Shown in pieces: positions 23,001 through 34,685 of a stretch of 64,000 nucleotides of DNA. This DNA is from Suillus spraguei (taxonomy: Eukaryota > Basidiomycota > Agaricomycetes > Boletales > Suillaceae), in NCBI GenBank assembly GCA_016800925.1, contig JABCPU010000072.1:62001-126000 (forward strand), given 5' to 3'. Numbering within the stretch: position 1 is the first letter of the stretch; the number at the start of each line of letters is the position of its first letter. The translations under genes and the position numbers were made by a program. The notes under the pieces were generated by a model. It did not search any database and was not told the origin of the DNA. It saw only the letters and a list, made by a program, of their open reading frames with translations.

Positions 23001-24384
23001 ATGGTGGGATTTGCCATTCCGGTGCCCGGATACGACGTTGAGCTAAACTCAGGTTCATTGTCATCGTCACCCAATTTCTGGAACTGGTACAAATAACTGA
23101 AATCAACGTCAGATACTTTTTGCGAGAAGTTAAACCAAGAGACGTACTGATTCCCAAACTCGGATGCAACGAAAAGGAAACCAGATTTAAGAATACAAAG
23201 ACTGGACGCCACAGGGACAGTGTCAAAATACTTGATTTTTAATGCCTTAACTTCGTCTTCTTCATGGTCAATTGTGACCTTGAATAGGTCACCATCCTCG
23301 CTTTGAAGGAGAAAGAAGAAAGCACCCTACGAGAAAATATTAATCAAGGTATAATAACAAGCTGCAAAAGACCAACCTTCATCTTGTGCATGACGGCTGT
23401 AACGATAATGATGCCTCGCTGACGATCTTCAAGAGGATGTTGTCTTCGTGGAATGGGGACACGATGTTGTCGTCGGTCCATGTGTCGGTAGATAATATGG
23501 TCTTCACAGCAAACCAGAACACCAGATGGTCCATCAAAACGATCAGTGGATGCGACTTGGCCGCCGGGACTTGAACCAATAAATTTGCACGTGGATCCGT
23601 AGGCTCGCTCCATTTTCGAACGACATGGTTAAGGCCCAAATCAAGTTCGTAATATGTCAGCATCTGAAAATTCGTTTAGTTATCGTATGCTAAAAATCAC
23701 TGAACACACCTTCTCCGCATTGTTGAACGCTTCCCCTGTAGGATCTTGATCAGACTCAGAGTAGTCGACTTCAAGAGCAGCGAACAACGGGTTCTCAAAG
23801 CCTACATCAAGACCGACGATATGGTGAATGATCGCATTGTTTTTGTGCGCTTCGAGAGGCGATGAAATCGTGAGATTGGCTGCAGCATCTCGGTTCAAGA
23901 TGTATACAAGTTTGGCCTTCTCTACTGCTGAAATCATTACGCTACGGCCCTTGGGGTCTGTTGCGAGGTATTGTCCAGGCACAATGCGTCGCGCTCCAGA
24001 CTTGCCAAAGGTTTCTTGATGCAGCTTCACGAAACTGCTCGACTTGGGGTCATAGTCGAGGATGATAATACGGCCGGAATCCGAGCCTACGATTGCGTAG
24101 TCTGAGAATAGAGCATGAATAACATGGAAATAAAAAATGATACGTACGAGGGGCTCACCCTTGGTACTGCCTGTCAAACGAAAAGCTGCTAGAGAGCGAA
24201 TAGAGCCGAATACATCAGAGGCAATGACTGTTGATAATTTGCCAGTCTGAACATCTGGGCGTAAGAGTTCCAGTCGAGTGCCACGAGAGATGATGATTTC
24301 CTGAGTACGGGCACCAGAAAAATTGCCAACAATAGCTTGCGTGGCTGCCGTCGGGGGCTGAAGTGTTAAGTTGTATAAATGCAT
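20022..24384 (-). CDS. rse1: splicing factor 3B subunit 3 (RSE1/SF3b130; frame broken once)
   Basis: A large gene of many exons starting [20 protein letters not shown] at 24384 and ending [14 protein letters not shown]. It matches the SF3B3/Rse1 family (MMS1-N and CPSF-A beta-propellers), the scaffold of U2 snRNP SF3b. Landmarks in order: [148 protein letters not shown] and [15 protein letters not shown]. One intron (about 22682-22731) has a GCAAGT donor: RREDD to EFDTYIILS is continuous only with it. Near 20108-20110 one A of a short A run (minus strand) is missing, shifting the last 35 codons. Confidence 0.93.
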
Positions 24385-24818
24385 CCCCCGAGGTTGATGC
24401 TGTCAAAGCCAATGACAACGTTCACGAACGGCGAACACTCAAACCAAACTCAAAGCGTTGACAATATTTTCAAGAATTTGGTTTGTGGCTGAACAGTGGG
24501 CTGACATAATTTAATTCTAATTTATAATTATTATTTGATATAATTGTCTGATTTTGGCAACTGTTGTTTGCGCCTACTGGAAATTTCCTATATAAACACC
24601 GAGACACAAACTTTCCAGCCTTCAGGCGTAACAGTTCAGTCTTGACTCAGTTACAACTTATGCTATGCAGTAGTTCACACATGTACATTCAGTCAATAGC
24701 TCTAGAAGTAAATATAAATAATAAAGAGGTATTAGAAAGGATAGCTGGGGTAGGTGTATGTTTTATATGGCATATCTTACATGCTTGGTTAGCGAAGGTC
24801 GTAGATGAGTTATGAATC
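24385..24818. other. AT-rich intergenic region
   Basis: Upstream region of RSE1 and downstream region of the MFS transporter. Long A/T-rich runs; no coding feature. Confidence 0.5.
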
Positions 24819-27118
24819 TCACCTGAACAACGGACTGTCATCGCCCATGTCCTTGAATTCATTGCTTCTGCTGTCAGTAAGACCTTCCGCCTGACACTGC
24901 GCTTCCTTCTTTTTATTAAGCCGGCCATAGTCCCACATAGCAAATAGGCTCAACAGAATTCTGTAGCGGAAACTCGTCATTAATATCACAGTGCAAAAAC
25001 CGAGGAGCCATACGAGAGAAAAAGGAATCCCATAATAGTGCCGTGCCCGATGTGGAAATTCGGCGGATCGATGTAAATGAATGAGGAGCAAATACTATGA
25101 CAGCGTTGAGCGGACGACGTATCTGTGATGTCATGACGTACCCTCCCAAGTTTCCAAGGCCAATGACCATCGCTATCACAACTCCACGCTTCAAGTCGCC
25201 TCCTGCATTTGAGCCTGCCCAAGCAAGATCGACTGCGATAGTCGGATAGACACCGATAGCAGCTAGACAAGTTCCAGCATACGACATGCCCGCGCTCCCG
25301 CCACAATAAAGCAAGATATATCCTACAATAGCCACGACGGCGCAGCCAATGATAAATGGGCCACGAGTTTTGTACTTGTCAGAGTAGATTCCAACTAAGA
25401 TCGTGGTGATACACGCTGCAATAAATGGTGGGGCTGAAAGCAGCTGAGCATGGGCAGCGGAATAGCCGAGCTCATTGATGATAGTTGGCGTAAAAAGAGC
25501 GATGGCATAAACAGGGACGAGCAGTCTAAAGAAGAAGTCAGTTCATGAATGACAGACAATAAGGCAGGGAGTACCCCATGTAGATGAGAACTTGAATGTA
25601 AGTCTTGTAGTCTTTCATGGCCTGCAAGACAAAACGAATATGGTAGTGGGTGGCGAGATCATTCGCATCCTGTTTGAGCATATCTATCACGTATGCTCTC
25701 TCCCTCTCGGTCAGAAACTTGGCCGTTTCAGGATACTAAGAAGTCTGAAGGTTCAGTGAAAAACACAACAGATGTACAAACTTACGTCATGCATAAGGAA
25801 AAACGCGAGACATGCTACGAGAAGGGTGGCTGATCGAAGATAAATGTCCAGATTGCCTCCGTGAGATCCAGCAGACTCACCAACACCCTCTAATAAGAAC
25901 TAGAAGTGTACATGAAATGAATAACAACTCAGCCTGAAAACATGCAAACGTACAATCCATTGCCAACCATGCAATCCTCCGACACTAATCAACGACTAAA
26001 TGGTGGATTGTCAATAGAAATTGAGTGCTTACCCCTCCATATGCTCAATAGCATACCTGTGTGCATGAAAAGGTCAAGCCCAACAGCGAGTTGATCGAGA
26101 AGCCCGAAGACTCACGCTAGGAGTCCGCCGAAAGCACCTAACAACCAAAAAGAAATTAAACACACATGAACTCAACGTTTGACACATCGTTACATACCTG
26201 CGACTGTCGCTGCAGAAAAGAATATGGAAATGCGTTTGGACCGCTCAGATCGTGGATACCAGAGAGAGATGTAGTAGGTCACTCCAGGGAATAGACCTGC
26301 TTCTGTCAAGCCTAAGAACAGTCGAGCTCTATCATCGCATAGTTTAATGTGTTTGTTTTCACCATGTGAGTAAGCTTTACGCACACAACGAGAGATCGAA
26401 ATGAATCGACAAGACACATAAGTGTCATCACGAGACCCCATGCGATCATGATAACCGGTACTGAACTAGATATTAGGCTGTGGGGAAAACAAAGTAAGGT
26501 AAACGTACTCCAGCGCGATGGTCTGAATAGCTTCAGCGCAATGTTCCTACACAAATATTGAGTATGAATATGTCATTCTTGAGGTTAAACATACGACGGG
26601 ACCTCGGCAAAGCTATACAGTATCTAAAGGAAGCACGTGAGTGTTGAGTGGAATGAGTACGGGATATCATATCACGCACAAAAAAGATGGCGGCAGCAAT
26701 GTTGTACCTGAAGCCAATCAAGTTCAGGTCTTTAGACATGCCAGCAACCTTCGCGTTTCCTGCCAGTGGTATTGGCGATGAATAGAAAGTATGATGTGCA
26801 TATTCCACTGCTTACCAACATTAGCCCGGTCCCTGAAGGCAACATAAAATATCTAGTAACATTAAACAAGGCAGGCATTTGACAGACTCACAAGAATGAC
26901 AACATGTATAATAATGACACGAAAGGTAACAAATGCCAATCGAGCTTGCGCAGTATGCGTACCCTTTCTCCCGGATTGAGCTCCTCGACAATTTGTTTTT
27001 CCTCCGAGTCCACATGGAAGTTCGTCTTGACCGTGACGCTGTTCTTGCGCAACGAGTCTGTGCTACCCTGTGTTAAAGTGATTGAAAGGAATGACTGGTT
27101 AAATGAGTGGACTGTCAT
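24819..27118 (-). CDS. MFS transporter, Dal5/anion:cation symporter type (frame broken once)
   Basis: Starts MTVHSFNQSF at 27118 and ends NEFKDMGDDSPLFR; at least ten exons. The cytosolic N-terminus has the LRKLDWHLLPFVSLLYMLSFL motif that opens this family, then GNAKVAGMSKDLNL. Helices IV-V include LFLGLTEAGLFPGVTYYISLWYPRSER, split here as LFLGLTEAGLFPG and YYISLWYPRSERSKRISIFF. The central loop contains FLTERERAYVIDMLK. The second half has YSDKYKTRGPFIIGC and SNAGGDLKRGVVIAMVIG. Relatives carry allantoate, nicotinate, pantothenate or tricarboxylates; the substrate cannot be read from sequence. Near 24990, inside the last helix, the frame shifts by one (SVFA then VILMTSF), consistent with a one-base deletion. 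Confidence 0.88.
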
Positions 27119-28794
27119 CTTGAGAGTCGAGATAAATCTCGTTCAAGCGACTTGAGTGAGCGGTCAGTATGGTGGTACAGTACTAGAGTTGCCAGAGGAA
27201 GAAAAAAAAACTTAAGAGACCGACCCTTGCCTCGACTAGACTATGTAAGTATCAGATTCAGGGTAGCCAGCATTAAAATATACATTCGATCACGGATCGG
27301 AGCCTCTTCGGTTTCACTGACCCGGAGAAGCCAAAAGACAGCCTTAGAATGAGTTAGATGATCCTGATGGCTGCATAAGTTAACTGTAATAGTTACATCC
27401 ACGAAATTTGGTTGAAATCGTCAGACTTCGCAGATCCGTGGTCATACGAAGTGCTCCGAAGCGCTTCGGCGCAGCGTAACGTAAGAACGTAACGACCAGA
27501 CCTCGAAAACCTCGTCAGTTGCAAATTTGCCTCTGACTCACCTGAGTAGTAAATAGCCAACAGCAGTGTCTTGACCACAACTTTTTGGTGTTCGCCAATA
27601 GCATCGAAATTTAATCTTCGTTGCCATTGGCGAACGCCAGAAAAATATTCGTCTACATGCCGCAAGTCGCCCAACCTCAACCTACTTCAAAGCTACAACT
27701 CGGGTTGTTCATATTACCTACCTTGTCCCTGAATCCCTACCATGCGTGCTCATTCAACTCCCTTATATTCGTTGGTCGTGTCTAGGCACATTTCTATCAG
27801 AAGTAAGTCAGCATACCACACTACGCGTTCAAATACAACATAAATGCGCTTCGTAGGACATATACCTGGACTAAAGAAGGCTGGCATACTGACAAACGAT
27901 TGGCATCATAGACAAAACTACACTGTACATGTCTAGGCCATGATTTTATAGGGCTTCGTGGATTCAGATGTAGCAGACATGCATACTGCCTGACGGGCGC
28001 GATGTCAAACGACCCCGCCAAGCTGGCTGTGTATATTGACCATGAATTCATCGCACGTGTTTCATCCATCTTTCTGACCTATAAGCATAAAGACGGACGT
28101 ATACGGCTGTGATTGGCTGACATCCACGACAGGGTGCAAATCGCGGTGTGGAAAAGATCCAACTCCCAGCAGCTGCAACGGATAACGAACCAACTAGCCT
28201 TGGTCACATTGTCAGGGTAATCATTTATTTCTAGTATTGTAGCTTCTTCTGCCTCACTGACGATCTTTATATTGATAGCATTGCGTGCCTACGGTTCATG
28301 AATGATAATCCGATATTGGTCATACATATCAGTCCGTAACCACTGGGCCACCTGGCAAACTTCGAATTCGTGTCATGATCTTGACACGAGTATCTTCTTT
28401 TTTTGAGCGTATCTTTGTGGCTCACTAACCGGAATAATTTTCGCGTATTATATTCAGACCTAGAGCGCCTCTAGTCCACAAGGTCTTCACAAAACTGCGT
28501 GACTCTCAGTTCTAGATTTCAGTGCGCGACTTATTATCGCGATAGATTCGATTCAATCGTACCGGTTCTTTCCGCATCTGCCAATACTGATGAAGATATG
28601 AGGCTTTCATTCCATTCTAAGCTTCAGCAGGGCATTTATTTATTTAAGCCGTGCCGATGTTCAACCAGGTATGTACCACGTCTTATCTACGGAATTCCTG
28701 ATGCCTGCAATTCATACGAGCCCTTAGTAACCATATAAGAGGAAGATAGTTTCTTCGTGATAATAAGCCCTCGTACTTTCATCTTCTAACTACT
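27119..28794. other. intergenic region holding a decayed gene copy
   Basis: About 1.7 kb between the divergent MFS and UNC93-like genes. Apart from the relic at 27855-28050 no feature is recognised. Confidence 0.5.
27855..28050 (+). pseudogene. relic copy of part of the UNC93-like gene
   Basis: Bases 27978-28035 (agacatgcatactgcctga, then gcgcgatgtcaaacgacccc and gccaagctggctgtgta) align with 30308-30372 of the UNC93-like gene (QTYAYWLIGAMSNDPAKLAV). A weaker match, aggacatatacc at 27858, fits 30193. Frame is lost by indels and a stop. This is a fragment of an old tandem or dispersed duplication lying just upstream of the intact gene. Confidence 0.6.
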
Positions 28795-30732
28795 ATGTCT
28801 GAGGTACACGCAGAGGTCGATAGACTTGGCAGCAGTAAGGAGTCACACGCAGAGCCCTTTGACCGCCCGATGGGATGGAGGAAGTACTACTACCACCCCG
28901 TCACCCAAGTGTCGATGTTGGGATTTGTGTGTTTCATGGGCCCCGGCATCTTCGTTGCGCTTACTGGCCTCGGTGGCGGAGGCCAAGTCAACAGTAGGGT
29001 CCAGTCTCACGCTAGCGCGATTTTGTATGCGATTCTTGCATTTTTTGGATTAATCTCTAGGTGAGTCAAGGTTGTCGATTTGACTCACGGTGGTTCATAT
29101 CATCGCAGTTCCATTAACAATGTTCTTGGTCCTCGGCGGACTCTGATACTTGGAAGTTCGGGCTACGCATTGTATATTGCCTCTTTCCTGTATGATGAGT
29201 TGTATGTCGATCCTATAATGTCACTGAAGTGTTGCACTTCAGTGTTATAAACATCCATCCTGATGCGGATGCTTTCGTTATCGCGGCCGGTGCCATCCTC
29301 GGTATCTGTGGAGCTTTACTTTGGACCGCGCAGGGGTCTTTGATGATGGCCTACCCTACAGAGGCTCAGAAGGGCACGTTCATCTCTATCTTTTGGACAA
29401 TTTTCAATCTTGGAGGGGTCATAGGTTCTGCTGCAGCCTTTGGAACCAATTTTAAGAGTACCGTGAGTGATACATATGTTACATTTGTGGGTGGGAAGCC
29501 GTGCTCATGTCCCCTACCGTCAGACCAACAACGGTGAGGGCCAAGGCATACCAAGTCTGACAACGGACCTGATTGATTTTTTCATCCTTAGTTAGCAATG
29601 GCACATATGTATGTCATTCGATAATTTATTGTCGCCAGAGATTAACACTAAGCTAGGTTGGCTTCCTGATTTTGAGCATCATCGGTGTCTTCCTCCCACT
29701 ATCGATGGCAAACCCAGACAAGGTGATTCGTACGGATGGGACTCGCGTAAATCGGGCCCTCCACACATCATGGAAGACGGAGTTGTTTCGCCTGTACATG
29801 GCACTGAAGACTGACCCTTGGATTATCCTCCTCTTCCCGATGTTCTTTGCCAGTAACTACTGCTATGCCTGGGGTTCGTACTGTTCCTGGGATTAGTGTG
29901 GTTGCTAATAGGTTATGCAGAATACAATAATTACAATGGCGCAATATTCACCATTCGTGCACGGGGCCTGAATAGCTTGTTATCCTATACGTCGCAAATC
30001 TTTGGAGCTGTCTTCCTCGGTTACTTTATTCTTGACCAGAACAGAGTCCGGCGCAGAGTCCGTGCCTTCTACGGCTGGATCCTCGTGTTCCTTGTGGCTT
30101 TCGCTGCCCACACCTGGGCTTATTTCTACCAGAGGTAAGTCATCTTGCCAGCGCAACACTACAGCCCAAAATTACAATGGAAGTGTTCCTTAGGACATAT
30201 ACCCGCGCTGATGCCACAAAGAATGCTTACAAGATCGACATTATGGACGAAACCTATGCTGCCCATGTCTGGGTCATGATAATTCATGGCTCCCTGGATT
30301 CAATGATGCAGACATATGCATATTGGCTAATAGGAGCGATGTCGAATGATCCCGCCAAGCTGGCCGTGTTTACTGGCTTCTGCGCGTATTGATCTTGTAA
30401 GTTCGAATTCAATACTGATCAGACACCATACAGATAAGTCCGTGCAATCAGCGGGTGCGGCAGGTGCCTGGGCTAATGATGCTGCTGGAAACCTGTAAGT
30501 TCTTCAATCTTCTATGAACAAACCATTGGACCAGTACTTCAGATATATGGACATCTTCCTGTCGACTTGGAGCATAATGGTCGCTGGCATGGTCTTCGCC
30601 GCGCCGATGGTATACGTTCGCGTTACCGATCACACGGAGAATGAGACTCTGAGAACCTATGATGTGACCAGTGTGCGAGCCGCGGACGTAGAAAAGATCG
30701 CGCCGGTGGCGGCAACGACGGAGAAAGTATAA
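28795..30732 (+). CDS. UNC93-like MFS protein (DUF895 type)
   Basis: Starts MSEVHAEVDRLG at 28795. A conserved opening WRKYYYHPVTQVSMLGFVCF is followed by a long TM segment with GLGGGGQVN. Further landmarks: AAGAILGICGALLWTAQGSL, MMAYPTEAQKGTFISIFW, FFASNYCYAWQYNNYNGAIF, TIRARGLNSLLSYTSQIFGA, SLDSMMQTYAYWLIGAMSND and a last helix near FLSTWSIMVAGMVFA. The C-terminal tail is charged. This fungal branch of the UNC93/DUF895 family has around eleven membrane segments and no firm substrate. About nine introns of 45-65 nt; the one at 30382-30433 needs a GC donor (GCGCGT) to give GFYKSVQSAGAAGAW, since the perfect GTAAGT at 30397 would leave a 37-nt intron and an in-frame stop. Confidence 0.85.
30382..30433 (+). 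other. GC-AG intron in the UNC93-like gene
   Basis: 52 nt, GCGCGT..CATACAG, with branch-like ACTGAT. The alternative GT donor at 30397 would give a 37-nt intron, shorter than any other here, and would keep a TGA in the exon. Confidence 0.6.
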
Positions 30733-30919
30733 CTAAACATAGAGGATAGACGTGAGTTTGGGAGTTAGATAGGTTACTCAGGTTATCAAGACTTGTCATA
30801 TTGACTCGCTGCTGGTGGGGTCTTAAAATGTACATTAGCCGACAAACCTAAAAGAGTATGAACACTACAATCAAGTTGGTTTTCCATTTGAGCCGCTTGA
30901 GCACATTCGCCACTTAGCC

Positions 30920-33900
30920 TCAGAAGTCATCTGGAGCGCCAAACGTTCCTCCTTTCGTCTTGAAGGTCCCTCGCTTCCCCCCTCGCTTCCCCCCTCTCCC
31001 TCGGGAAGCGGTGTTCGACGAAGACTTCGAAGCTCTTGAAGTAGATTTTGGGCGCTTTGATGGCCCAGCCCCACCATTATCAGGGCATTCTGTCATATCA
31101 TTAATGAATGGGACGTCCATGTAGAGATACAGCACCATACCAGAAGTCCAATGCCCTATCTCTCCACACTTGAAGCACGCATCGCCGGACGTCGATCCTC
31201 CCGCCTTGGATGTCAGTTTCGAGTGGCTACTCATGCCATCATTTGGACACGCTAAATGTACTTAGCGACTTCTAAGGGCGCATAACTTTATTGTTACTTA
31301 CCAGACGCCCAATGGCCTTCTTGATCACACTACATGGCAATTTAGTGTCTCAAGGCATTGTGGTTACGTGTGTACACGAACCTTGAAGCACTTCCCGCTA
31401 CTGGAAGTTGAGCCATTTTGGGTTACTGATCGAGATGACATAGGACGAGGAGCAGCGGCGCTCTTAGGTTTGGGTGATTCATCGTTCCACTCGAAGAATC
31501 CACACCCCCCATCTTTTCCTTTGGAACATCCCCAGAATATCCGTCCTTTATTTGGCCCCTCCTTAGTGACAGTACGCTGTACCGCGTCTTCACGACATTG
31601 ACATTGACGTGCAACAGCGTCAACCTGATTAAGTTCGCACAACTGTATGAAACAGGAAGTAGCACAAACATGAACTCACTGGACGTTCACTAGCCAATGG
31701 GCGCTTCGCTGGGATGAGCGGCATGGGATTTGCGGGCATACCAACCGGTCCGTCATCACACCATTTGAAAAACCCACATCCGTCACCAACTCCGCAGGCA
31801 TAGAACTCCTTACCTTCACGAGCTGACTTCTGCGTGACTGTTTTGCGCTGAGATGGAACACCGCATTCACATTCGGGCGTCATGCTTGAAGAAGGCAAGG
31901 GATTGGGTCTGGGAGCAGCTGTCGGGATAATCACCCTCGAGGATGTAGGTTTACCTCCGGAAGAAGTCGTCCGCGAGATAGGACCAGCTCGTGAACGGCT
32001 TCGAGGTGGTGCGGGAGGCGGGGGAATATCATCTAGAGGTCTATATCAATTCTCATATTTCGTGACGTGAATTTGCATACCATCAATGTCGTTGGAAGGT
32101 GATGGCGGGGCAGCCCTAGCAGCGCCTCGTCCACGGCCTCTAGATGCTGGAGCTGCAGCGCCCCGTGCTCGTGCTCGCCCTCGCCCTCGACCGCGGCTAC
32201 GGCCAGTATCTCCTTGTGGGGGCCCTTCATTGCTGTCATCGTTATCATCATCATTGTTTCCACGACCGGCACCCCTTCCTGCACCTGCACCTGCACCTCT
32301 ACCCCTTCTACCACCACCACCACCACCACCACCACCACCACCATTGCCGCCCCCGCCGCCCTGGTTTGCCCCTGCGTTACGTTCGATGTACCTGCGCACG
32401 CTCTAAAGTGCAACGTGAACGAGACAACACCAGCGTGTAGACCAGACCACTTACAGAGACAACCTTATCGAACTCTCTCTTTGCGAGAACATACATTTCC
32501 CTATATTGTTCGATACTCTCGGTGAGCATCTCTGCTTTAGATTTTGTACCTTCGCAAACTCGAACCATGCCGCGTTCAGTTTCACGCCTAAGCTGCGGCT
32601 TTGATAAGCTTCTCTCAAACCCAATCTCACTGTACCCTTCTATAAGTCCAATTCCAAGCGTCGACGGCATGAGATGCTTTGTTGCACCATCCATGCGTTC
32701 AATGACATATTCCCGGTCGATAATCGTCTGAATGTGCTGGGCAATCGTAGCATCAGTGCCTGCAGAATAGGGGATGATCAGATTGAGGCAAATAACGTCG
32801 TGTGCGGAAACCCACCAATGCCGTTCTTGTCCATGAGGGTAACCAAATCCGCTTCAGTGAGGAGAGACGGCGAGGAAGTTTGACCGTCCTTGATTTCACA
32901 TACTGTAGGTACGAACTGCTCTCCTTCCTGAAAATTCGGTATCTCCTTTGCTGACCACTTGTCATATGGGTATACTTCAAGGTAATTTCTCTGAAGGACA
33001 ATCAATCCTACGAGGGCGTGAACATGAGTCGTAGTCGCAGCAGAGGTACTAACCGGTTGCATTAAACTCTTCACCGCCATAATTTACTTGCACAATTGTC
33101 TCTTTACCTTCCGCATCCTTGCTACAACTTGCAAGAAAGCGCCGGGTGATGAATTCGTATACCTTCTTCTCATCACCGGCAAGGTTCCCTGCATGAGCAG
33201 TGGGATGGATGGGTGGATGAGCCTTGTCGTTGTTTTTTCCCCGCCTCGGAATATTGAAATTTCCCTCATACAGGCTGCGTATGCAGGATGAGTCTGACTT
33301 TCACAAAAATCTTTGAAAGCATACCCAGTGGCGAATCCTCCCCAAGCAGGATCTGCGGTTTGCTTCTCGATGAGTGTCATGAAATTAAACTGAGGATCAT
33401 ATTGATCTGTTTCTGTGCGCGGATATGACAAAAAGCCCTGTTGGTAAAGCTTCTCTGCAATCTGGATGAGTATGACCATGATAAGCGGGAAAGCAAGAAG
33501 CGCCTGGATCTTGGTTCAGCTCACATCGAGAACCTTCTTGGGAGCAAGCCTTAATAATCTGGACCCTGCCTTTTGCAGCTCTACAGTCGTTAATGGGAGT
33601 GGTTTGCTGAGATGCTCAATCCGGTCTAGTGCAGTTCAAACAACTAAGAAAACTCACTATTTTTTGACATCTTTCTGTGTCACCTTCACCACTCGAGCAG
33701 TGGGACTTTGCAAAATCTCTTCGTATATCTCAGCAACGACATCAAATTCGAATAAGTGTCCCCTTTTCCAGTTAAAGTCGACTTTCTTGTCGTCACGATC
33801 CACAGAAAAGTTTATGTACCAGAAATCTTCAGGAACGAAGGACTTGACTTGATTGTATCTTTGGACGACAAATCCGAGCGTCGGAAATTGACAGGGTCCT

Positions 33901-34685
33901 GCTCGGAAATGTGTCAAGAAAAGACAGGTGGCTTGGTGATGAACGTACCATACGAGACGACTTCTCTCTTTTCACGAAACTGAGCGAGCCGTGTTTGTAG
34001 TGTAAGAGTTTGCATACGGGTGAATGCAGCACCTATTCTCAAGTCAAGGAAGATGCGCGCCTCGACAGCATGGGCTTGAGCCATGTCAAGATCGACGGGG
34101 TTCTGAGCAGCACGATGAATTTGTCTAGGATCACGTACATATATTGATGAAAAAAAACTTTTGACAAAGAACCAGACACTCACTGAGGGATGATGGCACT
34201 AAATCTAGCTCTCTTCACAACGATTTGTGGACGTGATTTCCTGCATACCTTAACAATCTCGCTCCCAATGTTCTCCCCTTCACGATCACAATCTGTCCAG
34301 ATCATAAGGGTATCTGCTCTACGGGCTTCAGTCAGGAGATTGCGTTCGATACTCTTGCTGTCTGCGGGTACTGAGGAGTGAATGGGTGCATCGAATAGCG
34401 TAATAGGGTCACAAGAATTCCATTGCCTATACTCCTCTGGGAAGTCGTGGGCCAGCAAATGACCAGAGACGGCGGTTACTGTAAATTGTGAGTTTGTTTG
34501 TGGGTAATCGAAATCAAAGTTCTTGATAAATCTATTGGATGTTGGGCGCTGGAACCAAAAGGTACGGATTTGAGAATGATAGTGGGCAAAAATCTCCTGC
34601 TTACTGTTTCCACATGACCACCGGAGAGAATTGAGCTGATTGAACGAGCTATGGAAGGTTTCTCTGCTACACAAAGAACTCGCAT
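30920..34685 (-). CDS. top3: DNA topoisomerase III with GRF and CCHC zinc fingers
   Basis: Starts MRVLCVAEKPSIARSISSIL at 34685 and ends GTFGAPDDF. A Toprim domain (MIWTDCDREGENIG) is followed by the type IA core: EARIFLDLRIGAAFTRMQTL, GPCQFPTLGFVVQRY, and the catalytic Tyr in GFLSYPRTETDQY, then KNNDKAHPPIHPT and MDKNGIGTDATIAQHI. It relaxes negative supercoils and, with a RecQ helicase and Rmi1, dissolves double Holliday junctions. The tail carries a long Gly/Arg (RGG) segment encoded by GGN repeats at about 32250-32400, two GRF-type fingers (CECGVPSQRKTV..FYACGVGDGCGFFKW and CQCREDAVQRTV..WGCSKGKDGGCGFFEW), then two CCHC knuckles (CDQEGHWASAC and CFKCGEIGHWTSEC). This tail resembles animal Top3-alpha more than the short yeast enzyme. 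Many short introns; no certain frame break found. Confidence 0.93.

Noticed and set aside
32040..32410. Forward-strand open frames with His/Thr/Pro runs
   Set aside because: Shadows of the GGN-repeat RGG segment of TOP3 on the minus strand.
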